Positions 41,980-51,117 of a stretch of 52,187 nt of DNA are shown in pieces (position 1 is the stretch's first letter; every line of letters starts with the position of its first letter). This DNA is from Chlorobiota bacterium (GTDB taxonomy: Bacteria > Bacteroidota > Bacteroidia > Bacteroidales > Marinilabiliaceae). The stretch lies in NCBI GenBank assembly GCA_013153405.1, contig JAADEM010000072.1, positions 1 through 52,187 on the forward strand, written 5' to 3'. The notes beneath the pieces were generated by a model. The model searched no databases and had not been told where the DNA came from. It saw nothing but the letters and a program-made list of their open reading frames with translations. The position numbers were made by a program, and so were the translations under genes.

Positions 41980-43416
41980 ATGAAACACAATAAAAAGAAA
42001 CACAACCAAAATATTAAAATATTAATAACAGCTGCTTTTTTCTTTCTTTTTTATTTACCGTTGTTTTCACAGGATTATAAAATAGAGATATTTATTGACA
42101 AACTTCCTGATAACAAGATTATAACGGGCTCGGTTCGTGGCGATAAATTTACACCTGCCGATACGGTTGTTGCAGAAGAAGGAACCGTAAAATTCACGAT
42201 ACCAGAAAATGAACATACCGGTGTGTATCGCGTTATACTCGGTCAGACGGTATATGCACAAGTTATGCACGAACCTCCCCAGAAAATAGATTTTATTTTT
42301 AACAAAGAAGATGTAATTCTCAGAACTGATTTTGAACATCCGTTCGACAGCTTAACGGTTGTCAGTTCAAATGAAAATAATGTTTGGCACAAATTCTTAG
42401 CGCAGGAAAATATATACAGCAAAGAATTAAATGATCTGGTACGGCAAATTAATTATTTTCAGCATAGCAATGACGAGTTTTATACAGAAAAGAAGAAACA
42501 GGAAATAATCAGGAGATACAATGATATTCAGCATAAACGTGACGAGTTGATAACGGCCATAACAACAAAATATCCGGACCTTTATGCAGCAAAACTGATA
42601 AAGATGTACCGCTCACCATTTCTTGACGGAAATCTGCCTAAAGAAAAAAGAGACTCTGTTTACAGTAAAGAATTTTTCAAACTGCTGAATTTTTCAAACC
42701 CGTCGTTAATGAACAGTGAGATAATAACAGACAGAATATTTGAGTACATTATGAATAATGTACCTGCCGATCAGCCCAGAGAAAGGCAGATCGTTGAATT
42801 AAAAAACACTGTAGACAGAATAATTGACAACACTTCGGCAAATGAAGAAGTAAATGATTTTGTTGTTGATTATCTTTTGCGGGGCTTCGAAAGACTTGGA
42901 TTTACTGAGGTTCTTAACCATATTGCCGATTTATATACCCCAAAAGTTCCTTGTACATCTGACAGTAAATCAACATTCAGGCGAAGGCTTGATTTTCTGA
43001 AAATGAAAAAAGGAATGACAGTACCTGATTTTAAACTGCTTTCCATTACCGGAGATTCTGTTTCACTTGCTGATGTTCAATCCGAATATAAACTGATTTT
43101 ATTTTGGGCGTCATGGTGTCCTCATTGCGAACAGCTCTTGCCCGACATCTATCAATGGTACCTGAATCGCAGCCTTGATGTTGAAGTTGTTGCAATTTCA
43201 GTTGACACAAATCCTGACGCATGGAAAGAGTTTCTACAAAACAGAGGTTATAACTGGATAAACTGCGTCGAGTCGGACGGATGGGACGGAAAAGTTGCTG
43301 TAAAATATAATGTTTACGCAACTCCAACAATGTTTTTAATCGACAATGAAAACAAAATAATAGCAAAACCTCTATCATTCAGCGATTTTCTGAATTCAAT
43401 CAACGGTCTTGAATAA
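41980..43416 (+). CDS. TlpA-like periplasmic thioredoxin with N-terminal DUF4369-like region
   Basis: The 478-residue protein has an N-terminal membrane or signal segment (about 14-30, ending LPLFSQ). A beta-rich region like DUF4369 (about 32-120) is next, then a long charged helical middle. A thioredoxin/AhpC-type domain (about 340-478) carries the redox pair in WASWCPHC (Cys380 and Cys383) and the cis-proline ATPTM. It would act in the periplasm on thiols or cytochrome maturation. Bacteroidota carry many such proteins with differing partners. It stands alone, divergent from the SpmAB-like gene. Confidence 0.87.
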   Translation: MKHNKKKHNQNIKILITAAFFFLFYLPLFSQDYKIEIFIDKLPDNKIITGSVRGDKFTPADTVVAEEGTVKFTIPENEHTGVYRVILGQTVYAQVMHEPPQKIDFIFNKEDVILRTDFEHPFDSLTVVSSNENNVWHKFLAQENIYSKELNDLVRQINYFQHSNDEFYTEKKKQEIIRRYNDIQHKRDELITAITTKYPDLYAAKLIKMYRSPFLDGNLPKEKRDSVYSKEFFKLLNFSNPSLMNSEIITDRIFEYIMNNVPADQPRERQIVELKNTVDRIIDNTSANEEVNDFVVDYLLRGFERLGFTEVLNHIADLYTPKVPCTSDSKSTFRRRLDFLKMKKGMTVPDFKLLSITGDSVSLADVQSEYKLILFWASWCPHCEQLLPDIYQWYLNRSLDVEVVAISVDTNPDAWKEFLQNRGYNWINCVESDGWDGKVAVKYNVYATPTMFLIDNENKIIAKPLSFSDFLNSINGLE

Positions 43417-43595
43417 ATCAGAACCTTTTATTTCTATGATTCTACAATCCGTTTTTGTGCAAAATAAACCGGTCAAGAGACGAAATTACTCTTCTCATTT
43501 TTCTGATCTTGCAAAGGAAAATGTTGAAGTTACATTAATGAAACATAAACTCTGGTTGCTTTCAATATTCTGACACTTGTGTTGTAGTTCAATAA

Positions 43596-44459
43596 CTATA
43601 GCTGCCCGAACTTCAAAAGAACATCATTCAGATAAGTCGCCGAAACCGGAATCTTAATATCATAAGGAGTATCCATTCTGATTATCATCCCGTCTTTATC
43701 CTTTTCAATCAGCTTCACTTTATCGAAATTAATTATATAAGATCTGTGTGTCCTTACAAGAGAATAGTCGCCTAATGCAGACTCAAGTTTTTTCAGAGTT
43801 GTTCGTATCAGGAATTTTGATACAGATGTCCCGTTATCGTAACAAATAGTAACATAATTATCATTACCCCTGCAATACAAAAAATCATTTTTCTTTATCG
43901 ACAAACGTAATATACCCCGCTCATCTTTAAACGGTATCATAACATTAGAATTATTCGTTGGCAGAATACCGGAAGATAAAGCTTCAAGTTTATACTTTTT
44001 GTCTTTCCACGACAGGTACAACCATATAACCGAATAAGCAAGAATTAATATCAATGCTGTATTTCGGACCGAAATAGTAAATAAATCAGGGAAAGGACGC
44101 TTGTCGTGAAGAATAAACAGTTCGTAAAATGTATAAAAAAGAGCCATTGCTGTTATCTCTGCCACTATCCACAAACCATAATTAAGATACGATAACTCCT
44201 TGCCCTGTCTGTAATAGTAATACATCATCATACGGCTTATCACAACCACCAAAACGCCGGTAATGATTATAAGGCTGGAGTAAAAAAGCAACTCATAACC
44301 GGTTATATTAAATTTATACCTTACATCAAACGGAGAATAAATATTTATAAAAATTAATGCAAATATCGCCGTAAGAAAAATTGTACGAATCAGGTTCCCT
44401 TTTTCTGTAAGATATCGTGGTATCTTTTTGTTTATATCCATTTTTGTTGTGTGTGACAT
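43596..44459 (-). CDS. Membrane-anchored LytTR transcription regulator
   Basis: The 287-residue protein has four hydrophobic segments at roughly 26-42, 55-75, 98-118 and 133-150 (counted from this ATG). A C-terminal LytTR DNA-binding domain (about 190-287) follows, with DFLYCRGNDNYVTICY, SKFLIRTTLKKLESAL and LVRTHRSYIINFDKV. There is no response-regulator receiver domain, so it senses something through the membrane part or an unknown partner. A further ATG at 44441 is also possible. It is divergent from the alpha/beta-hydrolase-like gene, a likely target, and may regulate itself. Confidence 0.88.
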   Translation of the reverse strand: MSHTTKMDINKKIPRYLTEKGNLIRTIFLTAIFALIFINIYSPFDVRYKFNITGYELLFYSSLIIITGVLVVVISRMMMYYYYRQGKELSYLNYGLWIVAEITAMALFYTFYELFILHDKRPFPDLFTISVRNTALILILAYSVIWLYLSWKDKKYKLEALSSGILPTNNSNVMIPFKDERGILRLSIKKNDFLYCRGNDNYVTICYDNGTSVSKFLIRTTLKKLESALGDYSLVRTHRSYIINFDKVKLIEKDKDGMIIRMDTPYDIKIPVSATYLNDVLLKFGQL

Positions 44460-44562
44460 AAAATTAGCAATAATTGACAAATAAACCCGGATTTTAGAAA
44501 GTATAAATTCATCCCCAAATGTCTGATTTCACCCCGTTAAAACCAATTTAGCACCCTTCTTA

Positions 44563-44574
44563 TGACAAAAGTCA
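44563..44574. promoter_or_regulatory. Small palindrome in the LytTR/hydrolase intergenic region
   Basis: TGAC-AAAA-GTCA lies between the divergent genes, 57 nt before the hydrolase start. A TTACTTTG sequence (44605-44612), close to the -7 consensus, follows. Operator function is speculative. Confidence 0.3.
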
Positions 44575-44631
44575 CATTTAGTTGCAGCATTGTATTTCCC
44601 GTCGTTACTTTGAATAAAACACAAAAGTAAA

Positions 44632-45783
44632 ATGGTCAATAATACGAATTACACTGAATTACACAGGAGGTTAAAAGAGATATATTCTAAAGCTTTTGAC
44701 GGAAATAAAACCGGATATAAAGGAGTAACTCTTTTGTTTCGTTCTTTTACATCCGATTCGTCATTTATTGACGAAAAACAAAGTAATCCTCCTTTCTATG
44801 ATTCCGGAATATTAAAGAAATATAATGACAACTTTAAATATCCGGTATTTGTTCCCGAAGGAGAAAAAGCAAGAAAGCAAGTAATTATACTCCTTCACGG
44901 TTTGAATGAACGAGACTGGGGAAAATATCTTACATGGGCTTACTCTCTGGCACAAAAAACCGGTAAATCTGTAATTATGTTCCCTATTTCATATCATATG
45001 AACAGAGCTCCTGAACAATGGAACAATCCCAGGCAAATGCTTCCTTATGTACAAAAAAGAAAAAAATTATTCCCCGGCATTAAAATGCTGAGTGTGGCAA
45101 ATGTCGCAATAAGTGAAAGACTGACCAACAAACCCGAACGCCTTTTCCTTTCAGGATATCAGGCCGCAACTGATCTTATAAATCTTATTGACAGTATCAA
45201 CTCAGGTAAACATCCCTTATTTGATAAAAACGCTTCGGTTGATTTCTTTTCTTATTCTATCGGAACCTTTTTAACCCAGATTCTAATGCTGGGCAACCCC
45301 GGGAAAAAATTAGACAACTCCAAATTTTTCTTTTTCTGCGGAGGAAGTTCTTTTGAAGATATGCACGGAATTTCAAAATATATACTTGACACCAAAGCTT
45401 CGGAAATTCTAAGGTATTACTATCTGAACAAATTTGAAGATGATGTAAATAAAAACAAAACCTGGCGGGAGTTGTATGAAAGATTCGGTTTAGGAGAAGC
45501 ATTTAAAGCAATGTTGTCATTTAATTTTCTGAAACATACATACGGAGGACTGTTTTCTGGGTACAAAGATCGTTTAATGACCACTGTCCTGAAAAAGGAT
45601 AATGTCATTTCTCCCGATGCAGTAAAAAAGGTACTAAAAGGAAGTATTGTAAACGAACTTGATTTCGGATACAGGTATATTCATGAGAATCCGTTCCCCG
45701 TTAGTAATACACCAGCTATTTCAAATCTTGTTAACACAGCATTCAATATGGTTATAAACAAAGCTGCTTCATTTCTGATTTGA
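44632..45783 (+). CDS. Alpha/beta-hydrolase-fold protein of unknown function (DUF6051-like)
   Basis: The 383-residue protein has the shape of a serine hydrolase: an oxyanion loop QVIILLHGLNERDWGKY (about 83-99) and a nucleophile elbow FFSYSIGTFLTQ (Ser around residue 206, S-Y-S-I-G in place of G-x-S-x-G). A late histidine, such as in YRYIHENPF, could complete the triad. There is no signal peptide, so it is probably cytoplasmic. It resembles the family I remember as DUF6051, which has no known activity; that name is not certain. It is divergent from the LytTR regulator and 63 nt before ppk2. Confidence 0.7.
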   Translation: MVNNTNYTELHRRLKEIYSKAFDGNKTGYKGVTLLFRSFTSDSSFIDEKQSNPPFYDSGILKKYNDNFKYPVFVPEGEKARKQVIILLHGLNERDWGKYLTWAYSLAQKTGKSVIMFPISYHMNRAPEQWNNPRQMLPYVQKRKKLFPGIKMLSVANVAISERLTNKPERLFLSGYQAATDLINLIDSINSGKHPLFDKNASVDFFSYSIGTFLTQILMLGNPGKKLDNSKFFFFCGGSSFEDMHGISKYILDTKASEILRYYYLNKFEDDVNKNKTWRELYERFGLGEAFKAMLSFNFLKHTYGGLFSGYKDRLMTTVLKKDNVISPDAVKKVLKGSIVNELDFGYRYIHENPFPVSNTPAISNLVNTAFNMVINKAASFLI

Positions 45784-45846
45784 TTTCTCCTTTAAAATCA
45801 ATAAATTTATAGTTACTGTTTTACTATATAAATAAATCATTCTGGG

Positions 45847-46647
45847 ATGAGCAACAAAAAGGAACAATCCGGTAAATTATCACGAAAAAAATATGAAAAA
45901 GAACTGCGACGGCTTCAGGTCGAACTGGTAAAGCTTCAGGAATGGATAAAAAAAGAAGGACTCAGAGTTGTGGTAATATTTGAAGGAAGGGATGCTGCAG
46001 GAAAAGGCGGAACCATAAAGCGTATAACCGAAAAACTTAATCCCAGAATTTGCCGTATTGTTGCTCTTCAGAAACCAACCGAAAAAGAGAGAGGACAATG
46101 GTATTTTCAGCGTTATGTCGATCATCTTCCGTCAAAAGGTGAAATGGTTCTTTTCGACCGAAGCTGGTATAACCGTGCAGTAGTTGAACGTGTAATGGGG
46201 TTTTGTACCGATGACGAATACTGGGAGTTTTTACGGTCATGCCCCAATTTTGAGAAGATGCTCATCCGATCTGGTACTATTCTGATTAAGTATTGGTTCT
46301 CGGTAAGTGACAAGGAACAGGAAAGAAGATTCCGCAAACGGCTTACAGACCCGACACGCAGATGGAAATTCAGCGATATTGACCTGAAATCGTATACCCT
46401 TTGGGAGGAATACTCCAAAGCTAAAGATGAAATGTTTAACTATACAGACACAAAACAATCTCCCTGGTATGTGGTTAATTCCGATGACAAAAAGAAAGCT
46501 CGTCTTAATGTTATTACGCACCTGTTAAGTTTAATTCCATATGAAGATGTAGTACCTGAACCCATTGAACTTCCTGAAAGACCGCATAAAAAAGGATACG
46601 TACGTCCGCCGATATCGGAACAGACTTTTGTGCCTGAAATTTATTGA
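45847..46647 (+). CDS. ppk2: Polyphosphate kinase 2
   Basis: The 266-residue one-domain PPK2 moves phosphate between polyphosphate and nucleotides, usually making GTP or ATP from polyphosphate. The Walker A GRDAAGKGG is at 47-55. The Walker B block VLFDRSWYNRAVVERVMGF is at 101-119, and a lid module follows with KQEQERRFRKR-like residues (DKEQERRFRKRLTDPTRRWK). The length and the single domain fit the class I group, but nucleotide preference cannot be read. It follows the hydrolase-like gene by 63 nt and may be co-transcribed. Confidence 0.93.
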   Translation: MSNKKEQSGKLSRKKYEKELRRLQVELVKLQEWIKKEGLRVVVIFEGRDAAGKGGTIKRITEKLNPRICRIVALQKPTEKERGQWYFQRYVDHLPSKGEMVLFDRSWYNRAVVERVMGFCTDDEYWEFLRSCPNFEKMLIRSGTILIKYWFSVSDKEQERRFRKRLTDPTRRWKFSDIDLKSYTLWEEYSKAKDEMFNYTDTKQSPWYVVNSDDKKKARLNVITHLLSLIPYEDVVPEPIELPERPHKKGYVRPPISEQTFVPEIY

Positions 46648-46994
46648 TACGGTTAGCTCTTCTGCTCTTGAAGGTTTCATTGTTTTATGTAGTTATTCCG
46701 GATATTAAAAAAGGAACTTGCCGGTTTATTCGTAAATGTATCTTTTTTTTACCATGAAATTACGAGACTTTCCGTCGTATGAATTATGTCTGCCCGACCT
46801 TCCCTGATACTAATTCTGTTCAATCACCGCTTTCTTTTGATTAATACAGGATAAAAAATGATAAAGAATAAAACAAACATCTATATGCGTCTGTTTCTTG
46901 TATATAACCCGTAGTTTTTACGGATTTGAAAATGGGATTTCTGGATTTTTTTCTATAAATTTAGATACCCTATGAATATTAAACCTTACCAGTT
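46648..46994. other. Non-coding stretch between ppk2 and the hemerythrin gene
   Basis: This 347-nt gap is AT-rich. I see only a small CCGTA/TACGG hairpin (46909-46923) and a TAAATTTA sequence near 46960, close to but not matching the -7 consensus, which could be the hemerythrin promoter. No repeat element of the kind seen in the convergent gaps and no convincing small gene were found. Confidence 0.4.
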
Positions 46995-47399
46995 ATGATC
47001 GAAAATCTGACTAAAACCCTGAAAGAGGAACATAAGCAAATTGCAGAAACTCTGAATCATGTTGTTAATATTGGTATTGGCAGCCATGAAGGGCAGGAAG
47101 AATTACTGAAAGCAAAAAATATGCTATTACAGCACCTGAAAAAGGAAGATACTTTTCTATATCCAAGATTAAGAGAAGCTGCCAAGGATAATGAAAAAAT
47201 ACAGCACGTTCTGGATTCTTTTGCAAAAGATATGGATGAAATATCCAATGCTGCTCTTAAGTTTTTTGAAAAATATGAGGGCGGAGGTGAAGGCATTGAG
47301 TTTGCAAAGGACTTCGGACACCTTTTTTCTGCGTTGTCATTACGCATCAGAAGAGAAGAAACTCATCTGTACAAAATATACGAACAATTAACACATTAA
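46995..47399 (+). CDS. Hemerythrin HHE-domain protein
   Basis: The 134-residue protein is a four-helix hemerythrin-like fold. Candidate di-iron ligands are His13 (EEHKQI), His47 and Glu51 (QHLKKED), His109 (DFGHL) and the late Glu121/His124 (REETHLY). Such small cytoplasmic proteins bind oxygen or nitric oxide or help repair iron centres. It stands alone, convergent with transketolase, and ends before a strong terminator. Confidence 0.88.
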   Translation: MIENLTKTLKEEHKQIAETLNHVVNIGIGSHEGQEELLKAKNMLLQHLKKEDTFLYPRLREAAKDNEKIQHVLDSFAKDMDEISNAALKFFEKYEGGGEGIEFAKDFGHLFSALSLRIRREETHLYKIYEQLTH

Positions 47400-47421
47400 T
47401 AAAAACATAGCCTGCAAAAAA

Positions 47422-47458
47422 AAGGCACAACCCGAAAATTAAGTTTCGTTTGTGCCTT
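47422..47458 (+). terminator. Intrinsic terminator after the hemerythrin gene
   Basis: AAGGCACAA / TTGTGCCTT encloses a second stem CGAAA/TTTCG. It is followed by CTGTTTTTATTT on the + strand. Confidence 0.75.
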
Positions 47459-47552
47459 CTGTTTTTATTTAAACCCGGATTAATCTGGTATTTTAAAATA
47501 ATGTTAATTAACAGGCATAACTTACCTTTTCTCATTTCTCCAAAAACAAAAA

Positions 47553-47590
47553 AACTCCTTCCTGCCCGAATAATCAGTCAGAAAGGAGTT
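47553..47590 (-). terminator. Intrinsic terminator after tkt
   Basis: AACTCCTT / AAGGAGTT, with more pairs inside, is followed on the minus strand by a run of seven T and a G. It ends 28 nt beyond the tkt stop. Confidence 0.7.
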
Positions 47591-47618
47591 ATGTTAATGA
47601 TTATCTCAGTTACACATT

Positions 47619-49640
47619 TTACTTCAGCAGTATCTTCACTTGCGCTGCCACATTTTCGGGGGTAAATCCGAATTTCTCGTCAAGCACTTTGTAAGGAGCA
47701 GAATAACCAAAGTGATCCATTCCCCACACACTGCCTTTCCCTCTTATCAGCCCCTCAAGAGTTACAGGCAGTCCTGCTGTAAGTCCGAATACCGGAATGT
47801 CGGAAGGAATAACCTCATCCCTGTACTCTTCCTTCTGATTCTTGAACAAACCTTCGGAAGGAACAGATACTATCTGACATTTTATTCCATCTTCGTTAAG
47901 CAGCTTAGCTCCATCTACCAATGTACTAACTTCAGAGCCGGATGCGATCAGAACCACATCAGGTTTGTCCGAATCCTTTGTAACCACATAGGCACCCTGT
48001 TTTGCTTTTAATGCCTGAGTATAACTACTTCCCGGAAGGTTAGTAATATTCTGACGTGAAAGTATAAGGGCGGTAGGAGTTTTTGTGTTATTAATTGCCA
48101 TTTCCCACGCAACAGTTGTTTCCTCAGCATCAGCCGGACGAAGTACCAGCATACTGTTGTCGCCGCTGTGATTCTTCAGTTTTTCCATCAACCTTATTTG
48201 TGCCTCCTGCTCAACCGGCTGGTGAGTAGGTCCGTCTTCTCCTACACGGAAAGCATCATGTGTCCATATATATTTAACCGGAAGCTCCATAAGTGCAGCC
48301 ATTCTGACAGCAGGTTTCATATAGTCAGAAAAGACGAAGAATGTACCACAGGCAGGAATAACACCTCCGTGAAGCGCCATACCGTTAGCAACGGTAGCCA
48401 TTGTTAATTCCGCGACACCTGCCTGCAGGAACGACCCGCTGAAATCGTCACGGGTGAATATTTTTGTTTTTTTCAAAAAACCATCGGTCTTATCAGAATT
48501 TGCAAGGTCAGCCGACATAACAACCATATTTTCAATCTTACCGGCAAAGTGAGCCAGAACATTCGATGATGCTGCCCTTGTTGCTATATCCGGCTTCTGC
48601 TCTATTGAAGCAAAATCAAATTCAGGTGCCTCTGAAGAAAGGAACTTTTCAAGTTTTTGAGCAAGCTCCGGATTTGCTTTAGCCCACTCTTTATGCTCTT
48701 CACGTTTTTTATCGGCATATGCCTGTTTCTCTTTTGTTACTTCAGCCCAGGCCTCTTTTACATCATCAAAAATTACAAATGGATTTTCAGGATCGCCTCC
48801 AAGGTTTTTCACTGTTTCCTCAAATGATGCTCCGGCTGCACTCAGCGGCTGTCCGTGAGTTGAAACCTTCGCCTCGAAAGACTCCCCATTTGCAGTAACA
48901 GCACCTTTACCCATAACGGTTTTTCCGATTATCAGAAACGGCTTCTCTTTCTCGGCAATAGCCATCTTCAGTGCCTCGCGTATCTGATCGTGATCGTTAC
49001 CATCAATAGTTGTAACTGCCCATCCCCACGCTTCGTATTTCTTGGCTGTATCCTCTGTAGTTACAGCATTTACTTCTGTTGAAAGCTGGATGTCGTTAGA
49101 ATCGTAAAACATAATCAGGTTGCTAAGGCCTAAATGACCGGCCAGACGACCAGCTCCCTGTGATATCTCTTCCTGTACACCTCCGTCGGAAATAAAAGTA
49201 AAGATATTGTGGTTCATCCAGTCGCCGAAACGTGCAGAAAGAAAACGCTCGGCAATAGCAGCACCTACTGCCATTGTATGTCCTTGTCCCAGCGGGCCTG
49301 ATGTATTTTCAATTCCTCTGTCAAAATCTTTCTCCGGATGCCCTGGTGTAGGACTTCCCCACTGACGGAACTCCTTAAGCTCATCCATTGTGAAAGTACC
49401 TGTAAACGCAAGTATTGAATACAACATCGGTGACATATGACCGGGATCAAGGAAAAACCTGTCTCTCATAAACCATCTTCTGTCAGACGGGTCGTAATTC
49501 AGAAATTCTGAAAACAGTACCTGAACAAAATCGGCACCGCCCATTGCGCCTCCAGGGTGTCCTGATTTTGCTTTCTCCACCATTGCTGCCGATAATATTC
49601 TTATGTTATCTGCTGCTCTTTTTGAAATGTTATTGTCCAT
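47619..49640 (-). CDS. tkt: Transketolase
   Basis: This thiamine-diphosphate enzyme of 673 residues moves two-carbon units in the pentose phosphate pathway. Features are KSGHPGGAMGGAD near the start, GPLGQGHTMAVGAAIAERF, and the cofactor segment ISDGGVQEEISQGAGRLAGH, where the usual GDG opening is SDG. THDAFRVGEDGPTHQPVEQ, with the catalytic glutamate region, lies in the pyrimidine-binding domain. The C-terminal domain has VLIASGSEVSTLVDGAKLL. The replaced glycine is probably a subfamily trait. It has its own -7 box and a terminator, so it is likely monocistronic. Confidence 0.94.
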   Translation of the reverse strand: MDNNISKRAADNIRILSAAMVEKAKSGHPGGAMGGADFVQVLFSEFLNYDPSDRRWFMRDRFFLDPGHMSPMLYSILAFTGTFTMDELKEFRQWGSPTPGHPEKDFDRGIENTSGPLGQGHTMAVGAAIAERFLSARFGDWMNHNIFTFISDGGVQEEISQGAGRLAGHLGLSNLIMFYDSNDIQLSTEVNAVTTEDTAKKYEAWGWAVTTIDGNDHDQIREALKMAIAEKEKPFLIIGKTVMGKGAVTANGESFEAKVSTHGQPLSAAGASFEETVKNLGGDPENPFVIFDDVKEAWAEVTKEKQAYADKKREEHKEWAKANPELAQKLEKFLSSEAPEFDFASIEQKPDIATRAASSNVLAHFAGKIENMVVMSADLANSDKTDGFLKKTKIFTRDDFSGSFLQAGVAELTMATVANGMALHGGVIPACGTFFVFSDYMKPAVRMAALMELPVKYIWTHDAFRVGEDGPTHQPVEQEAQIRLMEKLKNHSGDNSMLVLRPADAEETTVAWEMAINNTKTPTALILSRQNITNLPGSSYTQALKAKQGAYVVTKDSDKPDVVLIASGSEVSTLVDGAKLLNEDGIKCQIVSVPSEGLFKNQKEEYRDEVIPSDIPVFGLTAGLPVTLEGLIRGKGSVWGMDHFGYSAPYKVLDEKFGFTPENVAAQVKILLK

Positions 49641-49694
49641 ATCTTTAATTTGATTATTATTTTGATTAATTAGTTACTTTAAATGAATCGGTTA

Positions 49695-49702
49695 CAAAAA
49701 TA
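49695..49702 (-). promoter_or_regulatory. -7 box for tkt
   Basis: TATTTTTG on the minus strand lies 54 nt before the ATG. A TTTG 24 nt further upstream is close to the expected -33 element. Confidence 0.5.
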
Positions 49703-49813
49703 CTTTTTTTAATTTTAAATAATCACCAAAAAATGATTATGAAATAATAAATTTGTATCTGATAGAAACTATTTTTTGTCTGAATAATTATTCTGCATGT
49801 TAATTCAGAAAAA

Positions 49814-50947
49814 ATGAAATTTATAATTGACGATAAAATACCATTCATACAAGGTGTTCTGGAAAAATTCGGAGAAGTGAGATATCTTTCCGGCAAAGAA
49901 ATAAAACGAGAGGATGTAAAGGATGCCGATGCCCTGATAACACGTACCCGTACTAAATGCAACGAAGAGCTGCTGTCGGACTCAAAAGTAAGAATCATTG
50001 CCTCGGCAACAATCGGCTATGACCATATTGACACTAAATGGTGCGATACCAACGGTATAAAATGGACCAATGCTCCGGGATGCAATTCGGGTTCGGTAAT
50101 GCAGTACATTGCTTCTGTTTTCTCTCTTCTGATTACTGAAAAAGGATTTGACCTTAAAGGTAAAAAAATTGGTATTGTGGGTGTCGGCAATGTGGGCAGT
50201 AAAGTTTCAATCGTTGCAAAAGCATTCGGAATGGATGTGTTTGAGATTGATCCACCCCGTCAGGAGGCAGAACCGGAAAAACGTTTTTATTCGTTAAACG
50301 ATATTGCTTCAGAACTCGACATAATAACTTTTCATACTCCTCTGACCAAAGAAGGGAAACACAAAACATTCCACCTGTTCAATGAGGAACTACTGCAAAA
50401 ACTGAAGCAGGATGTAATAATCATCAACTCGTCTCGCGGGGAAGTGGTGGATAATATACTTTTAAAAAATGCCCTGCGAGAAAACAGGATTGCACTTGCA
50501 ATTCTTGATGTATGGGAGAATGAACCGGACATTGACCTTGAACTCCTCGATAAGGTCTGGATAGGCACACCTCATATTGCGGGCTATTCGCAAGACGGAA
50601 AAGCCAACGGCACAATGATGAGCATCAGGGCTGTCAGCCGTGAAACAGGGCTGGGCATTGACAATTGGGAACCTGCCGGAATACCAGAGCCGGAACAAAA
50701 AATCATAACAATTGACCCCAAAATAACAGATAACAACCACGCTCTAGCTAATACGATATTGCATACCTACAATGTCAGAAATGATGATAAAGCACTTCGT
50801 GAAGCACCGGAAAAGTTTGAATACCTTCGGGGAAGCTATCCTGTACGGAGAGAGTTCTTTGCTTACCGGGTTATGCTGAAAACCGTAAACGAAACACTGA
50901 AACAAAAGCTTGAAGGATTAGGATTTGAGGTCAGGTACAAAAAGTAA
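49814..50947 (+). CDS. pdxB: 4-phosphoerythronate dehydrogenase
   Basis: The 377-residue NAD-dependent D-2-hydroxyacid dehydrogenase acts in vitamin B6 synthesis. Features are LITRTRTKCNEELL, ASATIGYDHIDTKWC, the NAD loop GIVGVGNVGSKV, the catalytic arginine in INSSRGEVVDN, a glutamate in WENEPDIDLEL, and the histidine in GTPHIAGYSQDGKANGT. The extra C-terminal region (about 285-377) separates PdxB from SerA and other relatives, which supports the name. It is divergent from tkt. Confidence 0.92.
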   Translation: MKFIIDDKIPFIQGVLEKFGEVRYLSGKEIKREDVKDADALITRTRTKCNEELLSDSKVRIIASATIGYDHIDTKWCDTNGIKWTNAPGCNSGSVMQYIASVFSLLITEKGFDLKGKKIGIVGVGNVGSKVSIVAKAFGMDVFEIDPPRQEAEPEKRFYSLNDIASELDIITFHTPLTKEGKHKTFHLFNEELLQKLKQDVIIINSSRGEVVDNILLKNALRENRIALAILDVWENEPDIDLELLDKVWIGTPHIAGYSQDGKANGTMMSIRAVSRETGLGIDNWEPAGIPEPEQKIITIDPKITDNNHALANTILHTYNVRNDDKALREAPEKFEYLRGSYPVRREFFAYRVMLKTVNETLKQKLEGLGFEVRYKK

Positions 50948-51061
50948 TTTATACAGGAAATTTATTTTCTGTTTTCCGCCTTTTGAAACTGAACAATCCG
51001 TTTGCCACTAAATAACTGAAAACTTGAGCCCAAAGAAAAACCGTATTACAAAATAATTCTA

Positions 51062-51069
51062 TATTTTTG
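51062..51069 (+). promoter_or_regulatory. -7 box for pheS
   Basis: TATTTTTG lies 48 nt before the ATG. An AAGGAGG (51096-51102) is 15 nt before the start, too far for ideal ribosome binding. Confidence 0.45.
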
Positions 51070-51117
51070 TGAACTCATTTGATTTAAGAACCCGCAAGGA
51101 GGCAAAGAAGCATTACT

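Noticed and set aside
50948-51117. T-box or other amino-acid leader upstream of pheS
   Set aside because: No T-box motif, phenylalanine-rich leader peptide or terminator/antiterminator pair could be found.
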